Assembly (NCBI GenBank): GCA_035567895.1
Contig: DATMPC010000099.1
Span: forward strand, 53,749-117,748
Direction: 5' to 3'
Length of the DNA stretch: 64,000 bases
Origin: Terriglobales bacterium
GTDB lineage: Bacteria > Acidobacteriota > Terriglobia > Terriglobales > Acidobacteriaceae
The notes beneath the pieces were generated by a model. The model was not told the origin of the DNA. It did not search any database and was given only the letters and a program-made list of their open reading frames with translations. This document shows, in pieces, positions 49,540-59,500 of the stretch. Positions within the stretch are counted from its first letter, which is position 1. Every line of letters starts with the position of its first letter. Made by a program: the position numbers and the translations under genes.

Positions 49540-51045
49540 TCACTTCCAGATCGTGCGAAGCTTCCAGATCTCACCGGTTACCGCGACGGGCTTTCCACTG
49601 ATTGAGAAGAGCGCAACTCTGTTGCTACTGGAAGCAGGAAATACAAGGTTCGTCATAGCGATTGTTCCGTCCTGCGCGTAGGCCTCTATCGACGACCGGT
49701 CGACAATCACCTGGAGATCGTAAGGACGGCTTTCGGCCAGAGGAGCGACCGTCTTCGTCGGGAAGTCTGGAGTAATTTCTATGCCCGATTGTCTGCGATC
49801 GGTGTAGAACTCTCGCTTTGCGCGATCGAATCCGATCTCGGTCCAATGCTTCTCGTCGGTGTAGAGACGAATGCCGAACACCTGCTCGGACGGCTGTCCA
49901 AATTGTAAGTCCAGCTCAAACGGTGGTTCCTGCGCGGCGCTTATCTCAGTGCTCTGGGTAGGCCGAATCGCTTTGTGCTCGGTGCGGAGCGGAGCAGTTA
50001 TCGGTTGCTGCCTGAGAGCCAGTCCTGCCTGATCCTTCAGCAATGAGAGTCGGCGGGGAAGGCTCATCTGCCCCCGCCATGGCGAGGGCGGCAATTTTGC
50101 CGCGTATTGCCAATTATTCATCCAGCCAATCAATACCGGCCTCTCGCCGCGAGGTAGATTGTTGAAGCTAATTGCGCAGTAGTCGTCCTTACCATAATTG
50201 GTCCATCCGTGAGAACCCTTCTCGCCGGAGGGAACAAAGCGTTTTCCATCAAAGTCGCCCAGAAAATATTGCTCGCCTGAACCGCCCTGAGGTGCGCCCG
50301 GATTCAGTCCGACCTTTAATACCCATGTATCGCTCGATGCGCTCTCGGCGGGAACGCGAAGTAGGTCTGGACATTCCCAGTCTCCATCCATATCGCCGGC
50401 GGGTCCAAAGTCGCTGAGTTGCGTCCACTTTTTCAGATCAAGCGAGGCATAAAAGCGAACCTTGTGCTCCTTCGGCAAAGAAACCGCCATCAGCCAATGA
50501 CCTTCTTTTTCATCCCAGGAAACGCTGGGATCCCGGAAGTCGGCCATATGGAGATCGAGCACCGGGTTTTGCGCATACCGTGTCCAGGTTCTGCCATCGT
50601 CAACGCTATACGCGAGGTTCTGAGTCTGGCGTACTTTGCCCGGGGAATAGTGCCCGGTATAGATGGCAACCAGGCACTCTTTGCCGGGAGGGCAAAAGCC
50701 GGTGGTGTTCCTATTGTCCACCACCACGCTCCCGGTAAAAACCATTTCGTTGCCCAGTTCGGGAATGGCGACCGGAAGCTCGCGCCAACGAAGCAAGTCG
50801 GTACTGACGGCATGTCCCCAACTCATGTGTCCCCATTCGTCGCCGAAGGGATTGAATTGAAAGAAAAGGTGGTATTCACCGTGAAAGTAGACGAGGCCAT
50901 TGGGATCGTTGGTCCAATGTTCGCGCGGAGAGAAGTGCACCTGTGGACGATAGCGCTCCTGATAGCGCGTCTGAGCGGCGGGGAACGCCAAGACCAGGAT
51001 AAATGAGCACGTGAAGAAGCTTTTGTTGAGCCGCTGAGCCAACAT
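49540..51045 (-). CDS. Secreted glycoside hydrolase family 32 (fructosidase/levanase)
   Basis: A 501-residue enzyme. ATG 51045 is the likely start; a TTG at 51066 lies before it. A signal segment (LNKSFFTCSFILVLAFPA) precedes the five-blade propeller. The catalytic residues are the nucleophile Asp in WTNDPNG (about residue 44), the transition-state Asp in FRDPSV and the acid/base Glu in WECPDLL. The C-terminal beta-sandwich runs from about residue 360 (LEL-type strands) to LVFPASSSNRVALFS. It should release fructose from sucrose, inulin or levan outside the cytoplasm. No PTS or transport genes are adjacent. Confidence 0.93.
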   Translation of the reverse strand: MLAQRLNKSFFTCSFILVLAFPAAQTRYQERYRPQVHFSPREHWTNDPNGLVYFHGEYHLFFQFNPFGDEWGHMSWGHAVSTDLLRWRELPVAIPELGNEMVFTGSVVVDNRNTTGFCPPGKECLVAIYTGHYSPGKVRQTQNLAYSVDDGRTWTRYAQNPVLDLHMADFRDPSVSWDEKEGHWLMAVSLPKEHKVRFYASLDLKKWTQLSDFGPAGDMDGDWECPDLLRVPAESASSDTWVLKVGLNPGAPQGGSGEQYFLGDFDGKRFVPSGEKGSHGWTNYGKDDYCAISFNNLPRGERPVLIGWMNNWQYAAKLPPSPWRGQMSLPRRLSLLKDQAGLALRQQPITAPLRTEHKAIRPTQSTEISAAQEPPFELDLQFGQPSEQVFGIRLYTDEKHWTEIGFDRAKREFYTDRRQSGIEITPDFPTKTVAPLAESRPYDLQVIVDRSSIEAYAQDGTIAMTNLVFPASSSNRVALFSISGKPVAVTGEIWKLRTIWK

Positions 51046-51179
51046 TTCGAATTTTCGATGATGCAACTGCAGCAGTCAGTAATCAGCGCTCAGGTTTCGA
51101 TCATTCAAAAAACGACTGAAACTATCGACTGCCAGCTCGCAGGTGCGAGCCAAAGCTACCACACGATGGAAACGCGTCT

Positions 51180-51671
51180 TCATTCTTTTCCGATCCGGTC
51201 GATCTCTTTTTTCAGCGCTAACCTATCGAGGCTGGCGAGCGGCAGGCAAAGAAAGAGGCTGATGCGACGGTCGAGCATCGTGAAGGCATCGCGGAATGCT
51301 CGCGCGATTTGCTCCGGCGCTCCAGCAATCGAAGCTGGATCAGGAACGCCCCAGTGTGCTGTCATCGGTTGACCCGGCCAGATCGGGCACACCTCTTTGG
51401 CGGCGTTATCACAGACGGTGAAAACAAAATCGAGCTTCGGAGCTTCCGGGCCGCCAAACTCATCCCAGCTCTTGCTGCGTAAGCCATCGGAGGGCAGCTT
51501 TGCCAGCTGGATCTGCCGCAATGCCTCGGGGTGCACGCGCCCTGCGGGATGACTGCCGGCGCTGAAGGATCGGAATTGCGGCCCGCCTTTTCTGCGCAAA
51601 ATGGCTTCCGCCATAATTGAGCGCGCGGAATTGCCCGTGCAGAGAAACAGTACGTTGTAAGGATTCTTCAT
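51180..51671 (-). CDS. arsC: Arsenate reductase (low-molecular-weight phosphatase type)
   Basis: A 163-residue protein with the P-loop CTGNSARS at residues 11-18 (Cys11 the nucleophile). The pair of redox cysteines further on is seen in FTVCDNAAKEVCP (C-x7-C), as in thioredoxin-coupled ArsC. DPASIAGAPEQI near the end supplies the general acid Asp. It reduces As(V) to As(III). It is 9 bp from arsM and read in the same direction, so its product can pass straight to the methyltransferase. Confidence 0.93.
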   Translation of the reverse strand: MKNPYNVLFLCTGNSARSIMAEAILRRKGGPQFRSFSAGSHPAGRVHPEALRQIQLAKLPSDGLRSKSWDEFGGPEAPKLDFVFTVCDNAAKEVCPIWPGQPMTAHWGVPDPASIAGAPEQIARAFRDAFTMLDRRISLFLCLPLASLDRLALKKEIDRIGKE

Positions 51672-51680
51672 AGTGCGCTC

Positions 51681-52526
51681 TTATTGGCAGCAATTGGGTC
51701 CACAGCCACAGTCAGGCTTCTGCGCGCGCACGAAAGCACTGATGAACTTTCCTTCAACCTGGGAAGCAATCGCATCGACGTCCACACCTTCGGTGTTGAG
51801 AAATGTGCGTGCATCCTCGATGTTGTAAACCCGAGTTGGTTCGATCTCGATTGAGTCGAACCCTGATTGTTTGAGCTTGGCAACGTAATCGTCGTCGCGC
51901 AACGCGCCGGCGATGCAGCCTACCCAGAGCAACATGCTTGTTCGCACTTCATCGGGAACGTCGCCGCGGACAACGACGTCCGAGACAGCCAGCCGTCCGC
52001 CGGGCTTCAATACGCGAAAGGCTTCGTGCAGGACTCGATCTTTGTCGGCGGAGAGATTGATGACGCAATTCGAGATGATGACGTCTACTGAACAGTTGGG
52101 CAGCGGAATATTCTCGATCTCCCCTTTCAGGAATTCGACATTAGTTACCTCTGCATTTTTTTGGTTCTCGCGAGCTAGAGCGAGCATATCGTCCGTCATG
52201 TCGAGCCCATAGGCTTTTCCGGTTGGGCCGACTCGTTTGGCAGATAGCAGCACATCGATGCCGCCGCCGGACCCCAGATCCAGCACGGTCTCGCCCGGTC
52301 TCAATTCGGCGAGTGCAGTCGGGTTTCCGCACCCCAGCGAGGCTTTCACGGCCGCATCGGGCAACAACAATTTTTGCGAAGCGTCGTACAGATCTCGGGT
52401 GATCGGATCGATTTGCGTTCCGCAACAAGAAGGCGCACAGCAGCCCCCCGGTTCTCCAGACGCCACACGGCGCGCCACTTCTCCATATTTCGTCCGAACT
52501 TCGTCCTTGATTGTTCCTGTACTCAT
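51681..52526 (-). CDS. arsM: Arsenite S-adenosylmethionine methyltransferase
   Basis: A 281-residue ArsM. The SAM site is [20 protein letters not shown] (about residues 81-100). The conserved As(III)-binding Cys residues can be placed in ISNCVINLS and [10 protein letters not shown], with a third in the GCCAPSCCG cluster near the N-terminus. The tail CGCGPNCCQ adds more Cys. It methylates arsenite, giving volatile or less retained products. It is divergent from arsR with a 77-101 bp shared control region. Confidence 0.95.
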   Translation of the reverse strand: MSTGTIKDEVRTKYGEVARRVASGEPGGCCAPSCCGTQIDPITRDLYDASQKLLLPDAAVKASLGCGNPTALAELRPGETVLDLGSGGGIDVLLSAKRVGPTGKAYGLDMTDDMLALARENQKNAEVTNVEFLKGEIENIPLPNCSVDVIISNCVINLSADKDRVLHEAFRVLKPGGRLAVSDVVVRGDVPDEVRTSMLLWVGCIAGALRDDDYVAKLKQSGFDSIEIEPTRVYNIEDARTFLNTEGVDVDAIASQVEGKFISAFVRAQKPDCGCGPNCCQ

Positions 52527-52559
52527 GCTTCCCTCACATTCGGATGAGCGAATACGAAT

Positions 52560-52605
52560 AAGCTAGTCTCCAGTCGATATATCTGTCAAGGCGTATATGT
52601 ATAAT
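52560..52605. promoter_or_regulatory. Divergent arsM/arsR promoter region
   Basis: For arsM (minus) a perfect TTGACA lies at 52584-52589 and TAGCTT at 52560-52565, 18 bases apart. For arsR (plus) TATAAT is at 52600-52605. The AT-rich, partly palindromic ATATAT...TATATG stretch between them is a plausible ArsR operator. The TATAAT position also argues for the arsR start at 52628. Confidence 0.5.
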
Positions 52606-52627
52606 GCTTGTCATGCGTGAGGAGACG

Positions 52628-53023
52628 ATGCGAAGGGGGCCGCTAGACCAGTTATTCCGCGCTCTGGCGGACCCAACGAGGTTGAGGATTATTAACCTGA
52701 TGGTGGAGCAGGAGGTGTGCGTCTGCTATTTCACTGAGGTAATTGCGGCACCACAGCCGAAGATTTCGCGGCATCTCGCTTACCTGCGACGTGCCGGGCT
52801 TGTGGGAGCGCGGCGGGAAGGGAAGTGGATGCACTATCGATTACTCATTCCACAGGAGGCGCACGCGGGTTCGATCCTGGAGAGCGCTCTCGAGGCGCTT
52901 CGGCAAGACAAGGACATGCAGCGGGATCGCGCGCGTCTGCAGCGCGCCTGCTGTGGTCCGAAGAGTCTTGTGCAAGTATTGGGAGCGCCACTGCCGGCTA
53001 GGATTGGCAGTCTCTCCGGTTGA
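52628..53023 (+). CDS. arsR: ArsR-family metalloregulator
   Basis: A 131-residue winged-helix repressor. ATG 52628 is chosen over 52604 and 52613 because GAGGAG sits just before it and the likely -10 hexamer overlaps 52604. The fold is GPLDQLFRALADPTRLRIINLM, then the As(III)-binding EVCVCYFTEV (C-x-C), the recognition helix PKISRHLAYLRRAGLV, and the wing RREGKWMHYRL. It should release DNA on binding arsenite and so derepress arsM-arsC. Confidence 0.92.
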   Translation: MRRGPLDQLFRALADPTRLRIINLMVEQEVCVCYFTEVIAAPQPKISRHLAYLRRAGLVGARREGKWMHYRLLIPQEAHAGSILESALEALRQDKDMQRDRARLQRACCGPKSLVQVLGAPLPARIGSLSG

Positions 53024-53083
53024 GCTCGCGATGCTCGCAGCCCTTACTGGAGCAACCGAGATTCCCGGATGATTTGGCCAAAA

Positions 53084-53112
53084 AAGAAAGCCCCGCCGAG
53101 GCGGGGCTTTTT
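53084..53112. terminator. Bidirectional intrinsic terminator
   Basis: GCCCCGC (53090-53096) pairs with GCGGGGC (53101-53107) with a four-base loop, flanked by AAA on one side and TTTTT on the other. It can end both the arsR transcript and the response regulator transcript coming from the right. Confidence 0.92.
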
Positions 53113-53126
53113 CACTTGGGAGGAGA

Positions 53127-53792
53127 CTACTGGTTTACAGGAATCTTAATGATCTTCTTCTGGATGGCGTAGGTCACGAGTTGTGCCTTGTTGTGAATGT
53201 CGAGCTTGCGCATCAGGTTGAACTTGTGGGCTTCGACGGTCTTCACACTCAAGCCGAGGATGACAGCGATTTCTTTAACGGAATTGCCCTCAGCCAGGAA
53301 CTTGAGGATTTCGCGCTCCCGCGGAGTGAGCGTCGAGATGCGCGGCCGCATGCGGGTGTCGCGCACGCGCGACCGGAAATCTTCAACTAGCTTCCCGAGC
53401 ACTTGCGAGCTTAGGTACTTGCCGCCCTTATAGACGTCGCGGACAGCGGTAAGCAGTTGCGGAGCTGGAGTATCTTTCAGCACATATCCGGCAGCTCCTA
53501 CCTCGAGGCACTGTACGAGGTAGTCTTCATCCTCATACATTGTTAAGAAAAGAATCTTGGTCTCGGGGCGATTCTTGCGAATCTGACGGGCGGCTTCGAA
53601 CGAGGACAGGCCAGGCATGCCGATATCCATGAGCACGATATCCGGACGCAGTTCGCGGGATTTTTCGACCGATTCGCCTGCGTCGGCGGCTTCGCCCACT
53701 ACTTCAAAGTCCGATTCGGTTTCCAGCAGCCGCCGTACTCCCTGGCGGAAGAGTGTGTGATCGTCGGTTAACAAACATCTGATTTTCGGCAT
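53127..53792 (-). CDS. NarL/FixJ-type response regulator
   Basis: A 221-residue two-domain protein. The receiver has acidic residues at 10-11 (TDDH), phospho-acceptor Asp56 (VLMDIGMPG), Thr near FLTMYED and Lys in YVLKD. The LuxR-type HTH starts at about residue 150 (LTPREREILKFLAEGNSVKE, then GLSVKTVEAHKFNLMRKL). The histidine kinase gene ends 32 bp upstream on the same strand, so the two form a pair. Confidence 0.95.
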   Translation of the reverse strand: MPKIRCLLTDDHTLFRQGVRRLLETESDFEVVGEAADAGESVEKSRELRPDIVLMDIGMPGLSSFEAARQIRKNRPETKILFLTMYEDEDYLVQCLEVGAAGYVLKDTPAPQLLTAVRDVYKGGKYLSSQVLGKLVEDFRSRVRDTRMRPRISTLTPREREILKFLAEGNSVKEIAVILGLSVKTVEAHKFNLMRKLDIHNKAQLVTYAIQKKIIKIPVNQ

Positions 53793-53824
53793 TCGATTAC
53801 CCGTTTAGTAGAACGTATTTACCC

Positions 53825-55459
53825 TCAAGCCGTCTGCGACATCGCCTCTTGATACTGCTTCGCTGGGACCATGATTTCCAGCCGCGTACCCTTTCCTTTT
53901 TCGGAATGGACACGCACCTCTCCATCCAGAGAAGCAACTCTCTCTTTGATTCCCGCCAAGCCAAACGAGTGGCTTCGCGGAGTATTAACCCTTGTCGGCA
54001 TCCCTATGCCATCGTCCTCGATCGTCACATAGACGCTATTCTCGTGGCGGCTCATCTGCACCGAGGCCGACTTAGCTTGCGCATGCTTTGCGACATTGTG
54101 CAGGGATTCCTGGACGACTCGATAGATGGCTGCTTCGATATCGGGAGCCAGTCGACCGACATCCTCATTGATGGCAACACGGACCTTTACTCCCGTAGCC
54201 TTAGCTAGATCTTTTGCCTCTCTGCGAATGGCAGCCACGAGACCCAGCTCTTGCAACATGAGCGGCGACAAACGGGCAATGATGCGGCGTATGCCTTCAA
54301 TGGTGCGATCTACCACCGACACGGTCTCGCGAATTTTGCCTTTTGCAGTGCGCCCGGTAAGTTGTGCCTCAAGCATCCCGAGATAGAGCCGGATCACCAT
54401 TAGCGATTGGCCAGTTTCGTCATGCAGTTCGCGGCTAATTCGTTTGCGTTCATCCTCTTGGGCTGCCAGTAGGTGAGCAGAGAGTTCGGCGATGCGAGCC
54501 TCGCGCGCACGGAGTTCTTCGGTTAACTGGGCGCGTTCGATGGCCATGACAGTCCGATCGGCGATTGCTCGCATCAGATCGCGCTCGTTCGGCAACCATT
54601 CATACGGCCGGGCAAAGCCCAGCACCATCGCTCCGATAACATTCTTGCCGGACTTGAGCGGTACGCCCCATAGCGACTTCGCGCGTTCTCTGATGCCGTC
54701 ATGGAGAATGCGAGGATCGTTGCCTACGTCAAGGATCATGTCCGGCTCGCCGGTCGCAACCAGGCTGCCGCAGAACCCCTGCCCGAGTTCGAATTCCGTG
54801 TCATCGGGGACGAGTCCCTCTACACCCAGGGAGCATTCCAATTTGAACCCGTCACCTTCGGCCTTGCGCAACAGAATGGCTGCCATGGAGGCGCCGAAAT
54901 TTGCGCTGGTAATCTCCAGCACCTTTTCGAACATGGCGCTGATCTGCCCGGAAGCAAGTTCGGCATCCAGCACCCGCAGAAGTGTCGCGAACTCGCGCGT
55001 CTTGGCGTCGAAGTAAGCGCCGGAAACCGTTACGAAGGTCGCCGACTTCAGGACATCAAGGGTGGCAATGACTTCCTTTAGCCTGGCCCCAAACAGACCA
55101 CTGAGGTAAGGTTCGCAAAGCTCTTGATAAATCTCGAGCGACCGAGCTACAGCACGAGTGTCCACCTGAAGCTTGGCCAGCCTCATGCCGAAGTAGTCAA
55201 CGTTCTCGAAGAATCCTGGGAGATCGTTATGAGAGAAAAAGGAGTGGGAAGTATTGAGGCTCAGCCGTTCGAGAGCTCCGAGCTCGCGCCTTCCAAAGCC
55301 AAATTCGGCCGCAACCTGCTCGCGCCACTTTTCATTTACGTCGGTGTAATAAGGACTGAGAGTACTTAGGATTTCGACAAGCAGCTCGCGCGAACTATCC
55401 TTGAGTGAGAGGACAGACGACAAAATCGAACTCCCGGGGATGCCGGCAAGTGGTTTCAA
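53825..55459 (-). CDS. Sensor histidine kinase, GAF plus HisKA_3/HATPase
   Basis: A 544-residue protein without membrane helices. The TTG start at 55459 has GGGAG about nine bases before it; no better start is seen. Residues 1 to about 165 form an all-helical sensory region I cannot name (it ends near VSGAYFDAKTREFATLL). A GAF domain follows (about 185-320, with LGQGFCGSLVATGEPDMI). The dimerisation/phospho-acceptor helix has RISRELHDETGQSL (His about 345), and the HATPase has QESLHNVAKHA, DDGIGM and GLAGIKERVASLDGEV. It phosphorylates the neighbouring NarL-type regulator. Confidence 0.9.
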   Translation of the reverse strand: MKPLAGIPGSSILSSVLSLKDSSRELLVEILSTLSPYYTDVNEKWREQVAAEFGFGRRELGALERLSLNTSHSFFSHNDLPGFFENVDYFGMRLAKLQVDTRAVARSLEIYQELCEPYLSGLFGARLKEVIATLDVLKSATFVTVSGAYFDAKTREFATLLRVLDAELASGQISAMFEKVLEITSANFGASMAAILLRKAEGDGFKLECSLGVEGLVPDDTEFELGQGFCGSLVATGEPDMILDVGNDPRILHDGIRERAKSLWGVPLKSGKNVIGAMVLGFARPYEWLPNERDLMRAIADRTVMAIERAQLTEELRAREARIAELSAHLLAAQEDERKRISRELHDETGQSLMVIRLYLGMLEAQLTGRTAKGKIRETVSVVDRTIEGIRRIIARLSPLMLQELGLVAAIRREAKDLAKATGVKVRVAINEDVGRLAPDIEAAIYRVVQESLHNVAKHAQAKSASVQMSRHENSVYVTIEDDGIGMPTRVNTPRSHSFGLAGIKERVASLDGEVRVHSEKGKGTRLEIMVPAKQYQEAMSQTA

Positions 55460-55515
55460 TCCAGTTAACTCCCACTCGCCAAGTTAACCTTAATTTTAAC
55501 GGACTTTCTAAGGTT

Positions 55516-55544
55516 TTGTCATTAGAAGTAGCAAATCTTATTAA
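55516..55544 (+). promoter_or_regulatory. Candidate promoter of the 55752-62075 gene unit
   Basis: TTGTCA (55516-55521) is 17 bases from TATTAA (55539-55544) in an AT-rich stretch of the divergent spacer. Transcription would begin about 200 bp before the DUF5666-like gene. It is a sequence match only. Confidence 0.32.
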
Positions 55545-55751
55545 CGCTTTGATTATACGTGGAATATCTGAGGCAGGTGTTTTCAGGGTGCTCAGCCAAC
55601 ACGATACGAGCGAAGACAGCTTTGACTTGCATTGAGAGCTGCTCGAATGCACAATGGCAACCGCTCGCGCACAAAACTTTACACGCTCCCTGCGCTTCTT
55701 TGTGCCTCGGTTTTCCGTCTTTTGAATACAGTCGAATCGGGTGCTCACAAA

Positions 55752-56522
55752 ATGAAAACCTTAGCTAAGTTCTTTTTCCTCACCATCCTATCTGCCTTGT
55801 TTGTTTGTTCTTCCATTGCCCAAGAGGCGGCACAAGAAGGCGCGCCGCGGTCCCATCGTCAGAGTGGTCAGGGTGGTGGCGGAGACCTCCGCAGGGGGGC
55901 GTTCGGAGAAGTGACCGAGATAACCGGTTCTATTTTGAAGATTAAGCTGCCAAACGGAGCGATCGGCACGGTAAATACCGCAGCTAGCACTCGGTTCCGG
56001 AAAGACGAGCAAGATGCCAAGTTGTCCGATTTCAAGGTAGGCGATCACATCTTTGTTCGCGGCGAATCGACGGGCGAGAACACGTGGACAGCCACTGCAG
56101 TCGGTTCCGCACCATCGCAAGCCCAGATTCAAGAGCGCATGAAAGAGGCGATGGGGAAGACCATGGTGGTCGGGGAAGTGAAGGCGATCGACGCTCCCAA
56201 ACTCACCATCAATCGCACGGACGGCGTGGTACAGACGATCGAAGCCGATGAGAACACGTCGTTTAGACGTGGACGTAACGAGAGCATTACCCTGCCTGAC
56301 ATCAAAGCCGGAGACACCGTCCTTGCCCGGGGCGAACTCAAGAATGGCGTTTTCGTTCCAGCGAGTATCAGTGTCCTCGATCCCGAGATGGTTCGCCGCA
56401 TGAAAGAGCGCGGTGGGATGATCGGCTTTGGCGGAGGGTTCGGTCGGGGATCAGGCCAAGGCGGAACGCCAGAGCACTCGGACTCAGGCCAGCAGCAAGC
56501 TCCTGCGCAGGTTCCCAAGTAA
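55752..56522 (+). CDS. Secreted DUF5666-like protein with Gly-rich tail
   Basis: A 256-residue protein. ATG 55752 starts a signal peptide (MKTLAKFFFLTILSALFVCSSIA). Residues about 50-220 hold two similar beta-rich repeats: FGEVTEITGSILKIKLPNG ... VGDHIFVRGE and VVGEVKAIDAPKLTINRTDG ... AGDTVLARGE, the pattern of DUF5666 OB-like repeats. The tail is Gly-rich (GMIGFGGGFGRGSGQGG) and ends in a Gln/Pro stretch. Role unknown. The receptor gene begins seven bases after the stop, so they are likely expressed together. Confidence 0.75.
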   Translation: MKTLAKFFFLTILSALFVCSSIAQEAAQEGAPRSHRQSGQGGGGDLRRGAFGEVTEITGSILKIKLPNGAIGTVNTAASTRFRKDEQDAKLSDFKVGDHIFVRGESTGENTWTATAVGSAPSQAQIQERMKEAMGKTMVVGEVKAIDAPKLTINRTDGVVQTIEADENTSFRRGRNESITLPDIKAGDTVLARGELKNGVFVPASISVLDPEMVRRMKERGGMIGFGGGFGRGSGQGGTPEHSDSGQQQAPAQVPK

Positions 56523-56529
56523 ATAGTCG

Positions 56530-59500
56530 ATGAAAATACGTGGCTCCTACTTTGCACCGCTAAGAAACGCGGTCTGCTTGATCGCTGCGCTTGGCGCGAC
56601 GGCTGTTTGCTTGTCTCAGACTCAAGCAGCGCCAGGGGAGACACCTGCTAAGGTTGGCGTTCCCAGCGCAGCCTCGCCAGATCAGACGCCTCCGCAATTC
56701 GTCGTACGCGGCACGGTCAAATCGGGGAAAACCCCCCTTCCAGGCGCCGCAGTAACCGCCGCCAACACGTTGACGGGGAAGAAGGTTTCCGGGGCAACTG
56801 CAATCGATGGCTCCTTCACTCTCAACTTGCCCTCGCGCGGCCGATATGTGATCAAGGTTGAGCAGGCCGCTTTTGCTCCGACCACGAAGGAAGTAGTAAT
56901 TACGCCAGAAACACCGCAGTCGACCGTGGATGCGGAGCTCATGCTGGCTTCACGGGCGCAAGTCCTCGCCGCGCAGCAGCAGCAACAGGCTGCCGGCGCT
57001 GTTCAACAACAAATCGCAACTGCGTTGGCGAACCGCGGCATGCAGAGCCTGGCGGTTACTGAATCGGACACGAGCGCGATTCCCGGATCGGGCGGCAACA
57101 ACGACAATTCTATTCAGAGCGCTCGCGCCCTGCCGCTGAATGGCGCGGGCACCGACGCTCCTACTGAGTCGGTTTCGATTACCGGAGCGATGGGGCAGGC
57201 GCAAAACTTTGGTATGAATCCAGACGAGATTCAGGATCGAATTCAAGAGTTCCGCGATCGTGTGCAACGCGAAGGCGGTCCAGGTGGCGGGGGAGGCCCA
57301 GTCATTCTCGGTGGTGGAGGGCCAGGCGGAGGCGGCGGCTTTGGTGGTGGACCAGGAGTCTTCACCCTCGGTGGACGAATGGGCAGATTCAACATCAACC
57401 AGCCGCACGGGTCGATTTTCTACAGCACTGACAATTCCATTTTCGATGCGGCTCCCTACGCATTGAACAGTCGCACGAACCCGCTTGGCGGGCCGCAGCA
57501 AAAACCCGAGTACGATCAGAATCGCTATGGCGTTACGCTCGGCTCGCCACTCCACATTCCGCACATTGTCAAGGACGACAAGACGTTTGTTTTTCTCAAC
57601 TGGACCGGCGGAAGGAACGAAAATCCTTATGATCAGTTCTCGACCGTTCCCACGCTGTCAGAACGTCAGGGCAACTTCTCGTCGATTGCCACTCAGCTCG
57701 TAGATCCAAAAACGCATCAGCCGATTCCTGGCAATGTGATCGCGAATATCGATCCGGCTGCGCAAGCGTTGCTGCCGTTCATTCCGCTGCCCAATCTACC
57801 GGGAACGACGAGAAACTTTCACTTTGTTACCGCGCTCACTCAAAACAGCGATCAAATCGCGGTTCGTATGATCCACAACTTCGGTGAAGGCGCTACTTTC
57901 ATGCCGTTCGGCGGAGCAGGCGGCGGAGGGGGAGGACGCGGCGGACGTAGACGTGCCCGCAACAACATCAATTTCAATTTCAACTACAGCGACTCGCACA
58001 ATCAGGTGTCGAACCCATTTCCCACGCTGCTCGGTACGACAGAGACTTCAGGGATCAACACCGGCGCGGGCTGGGTCGTCAGCAGAAATCGGCTCACTAA
58101 CAATCTGCATTTCAATTACAACCGCAGCCATACGCAATTAAGCAATTTGTATCAAGACAAGGTGAATGTAGCTGGCCTTGCCGGCATTACTGGGACGTCG
58201 CAGGATCCGTTCGACTTCGGGGTGCCCGTGCTTTCTTTTACGAACTTTCAAAGTGCGCGCGACACGGGTGCAACGTTGAGCAACAACCAGACCTTCTCCT
58301 GGTCTGACAGCGTGATCTGGCGCCATGGCAATCACAACGTCCGCGTTGGCGGAGATTTCCGGCGGATCTACAACGACATTCGTACCGTGCAGAACGGTCG
58401 CGGGACTTTTACGTTTACAGGTACCGGTGAATTTACCAGCAGCTTTGATTTTGCCGACTTCCTGCTCGACGTGCCTCAACTCACGTCGATCCAAGGTGGA
58501 ACTACTACCTACAAATTTCGCCAGAATTCATGGGACCTGTTTGTCCAGGACGACTGGAGAGCTACCAGCAGTCTGAGTTTCGATTTTGGACTGCGCTACG
58601 AGTACGTCTCTCCATTCAGTGAGGCCAATAACCAACTCGTGAACCTGGATATCAATTCCACCATCACTGCCGTGAATCCAGTTTTCCCCGGAACATCAGG
58701 ACCATTCACTGGGGGATTTCCCATAACGGTAGTCGAGCCGGATCGCAACAATTTCGCTCCACGAGTCGGTTTCGCCTGGAAGGCGTCAAAGATGATGGTC
58801 GTGCGCGGCGGCTATGGGGTCAACTACAACACTGGTCAATACAGTAGCATCGTGCAGAGTCTCGCGTTTCAGCCTCCATTCGCCCTAACTTCAACTAACG
58901 TGGCTTCGCCCTCTTTGCCACTCACGCTGGAAAATGGATTTCCGCCTCCGACTGCGACGGTGACTAACAACTTCGCGGTCGACAAGAATTACAAGCTCGG
59001 GTACGTGCAGATTTGGAACCTCGATATCCAGAAGGAACTCACGCCGTCGTTGCTAATCAACATTGGATACAACGGTTCCAAAGGCACCGATCTCGACATT
59101 CAACGAGCGCCAAATCGTTTGCCAAGCGGCGGGCTCCGAATTTCCGATGTGCAACCTTTTATTCTCGAGACCTCACAAGGAGATTCGATCCTGCATGCAG
59201 CCAGTGTTCGTGTACGCAAACGCCTGCGTCATGGCATCTCCACACAAGGCACGTATATCTTCTCAAAGTCCATCGACAACGCCTCCAGCATAGGCGGGGG
59301 CGCAGTGGTCGTCGCGCAGAACGATCAGGATCTTGCCGCTGAGCGCGGCCTTTCAAGCTTCGACCAGCGCCACCGCTTTACTGGAAACTTTGTTTACGAG
59401 CTTCCATTCGGTACCGGGAAGAAATGGCTAAACAATCAGGGAGCAATGAAGGAATTCTTTGGCGATTGGTCGTGGAGCGGTGATTTTACGATCGCGTCGG

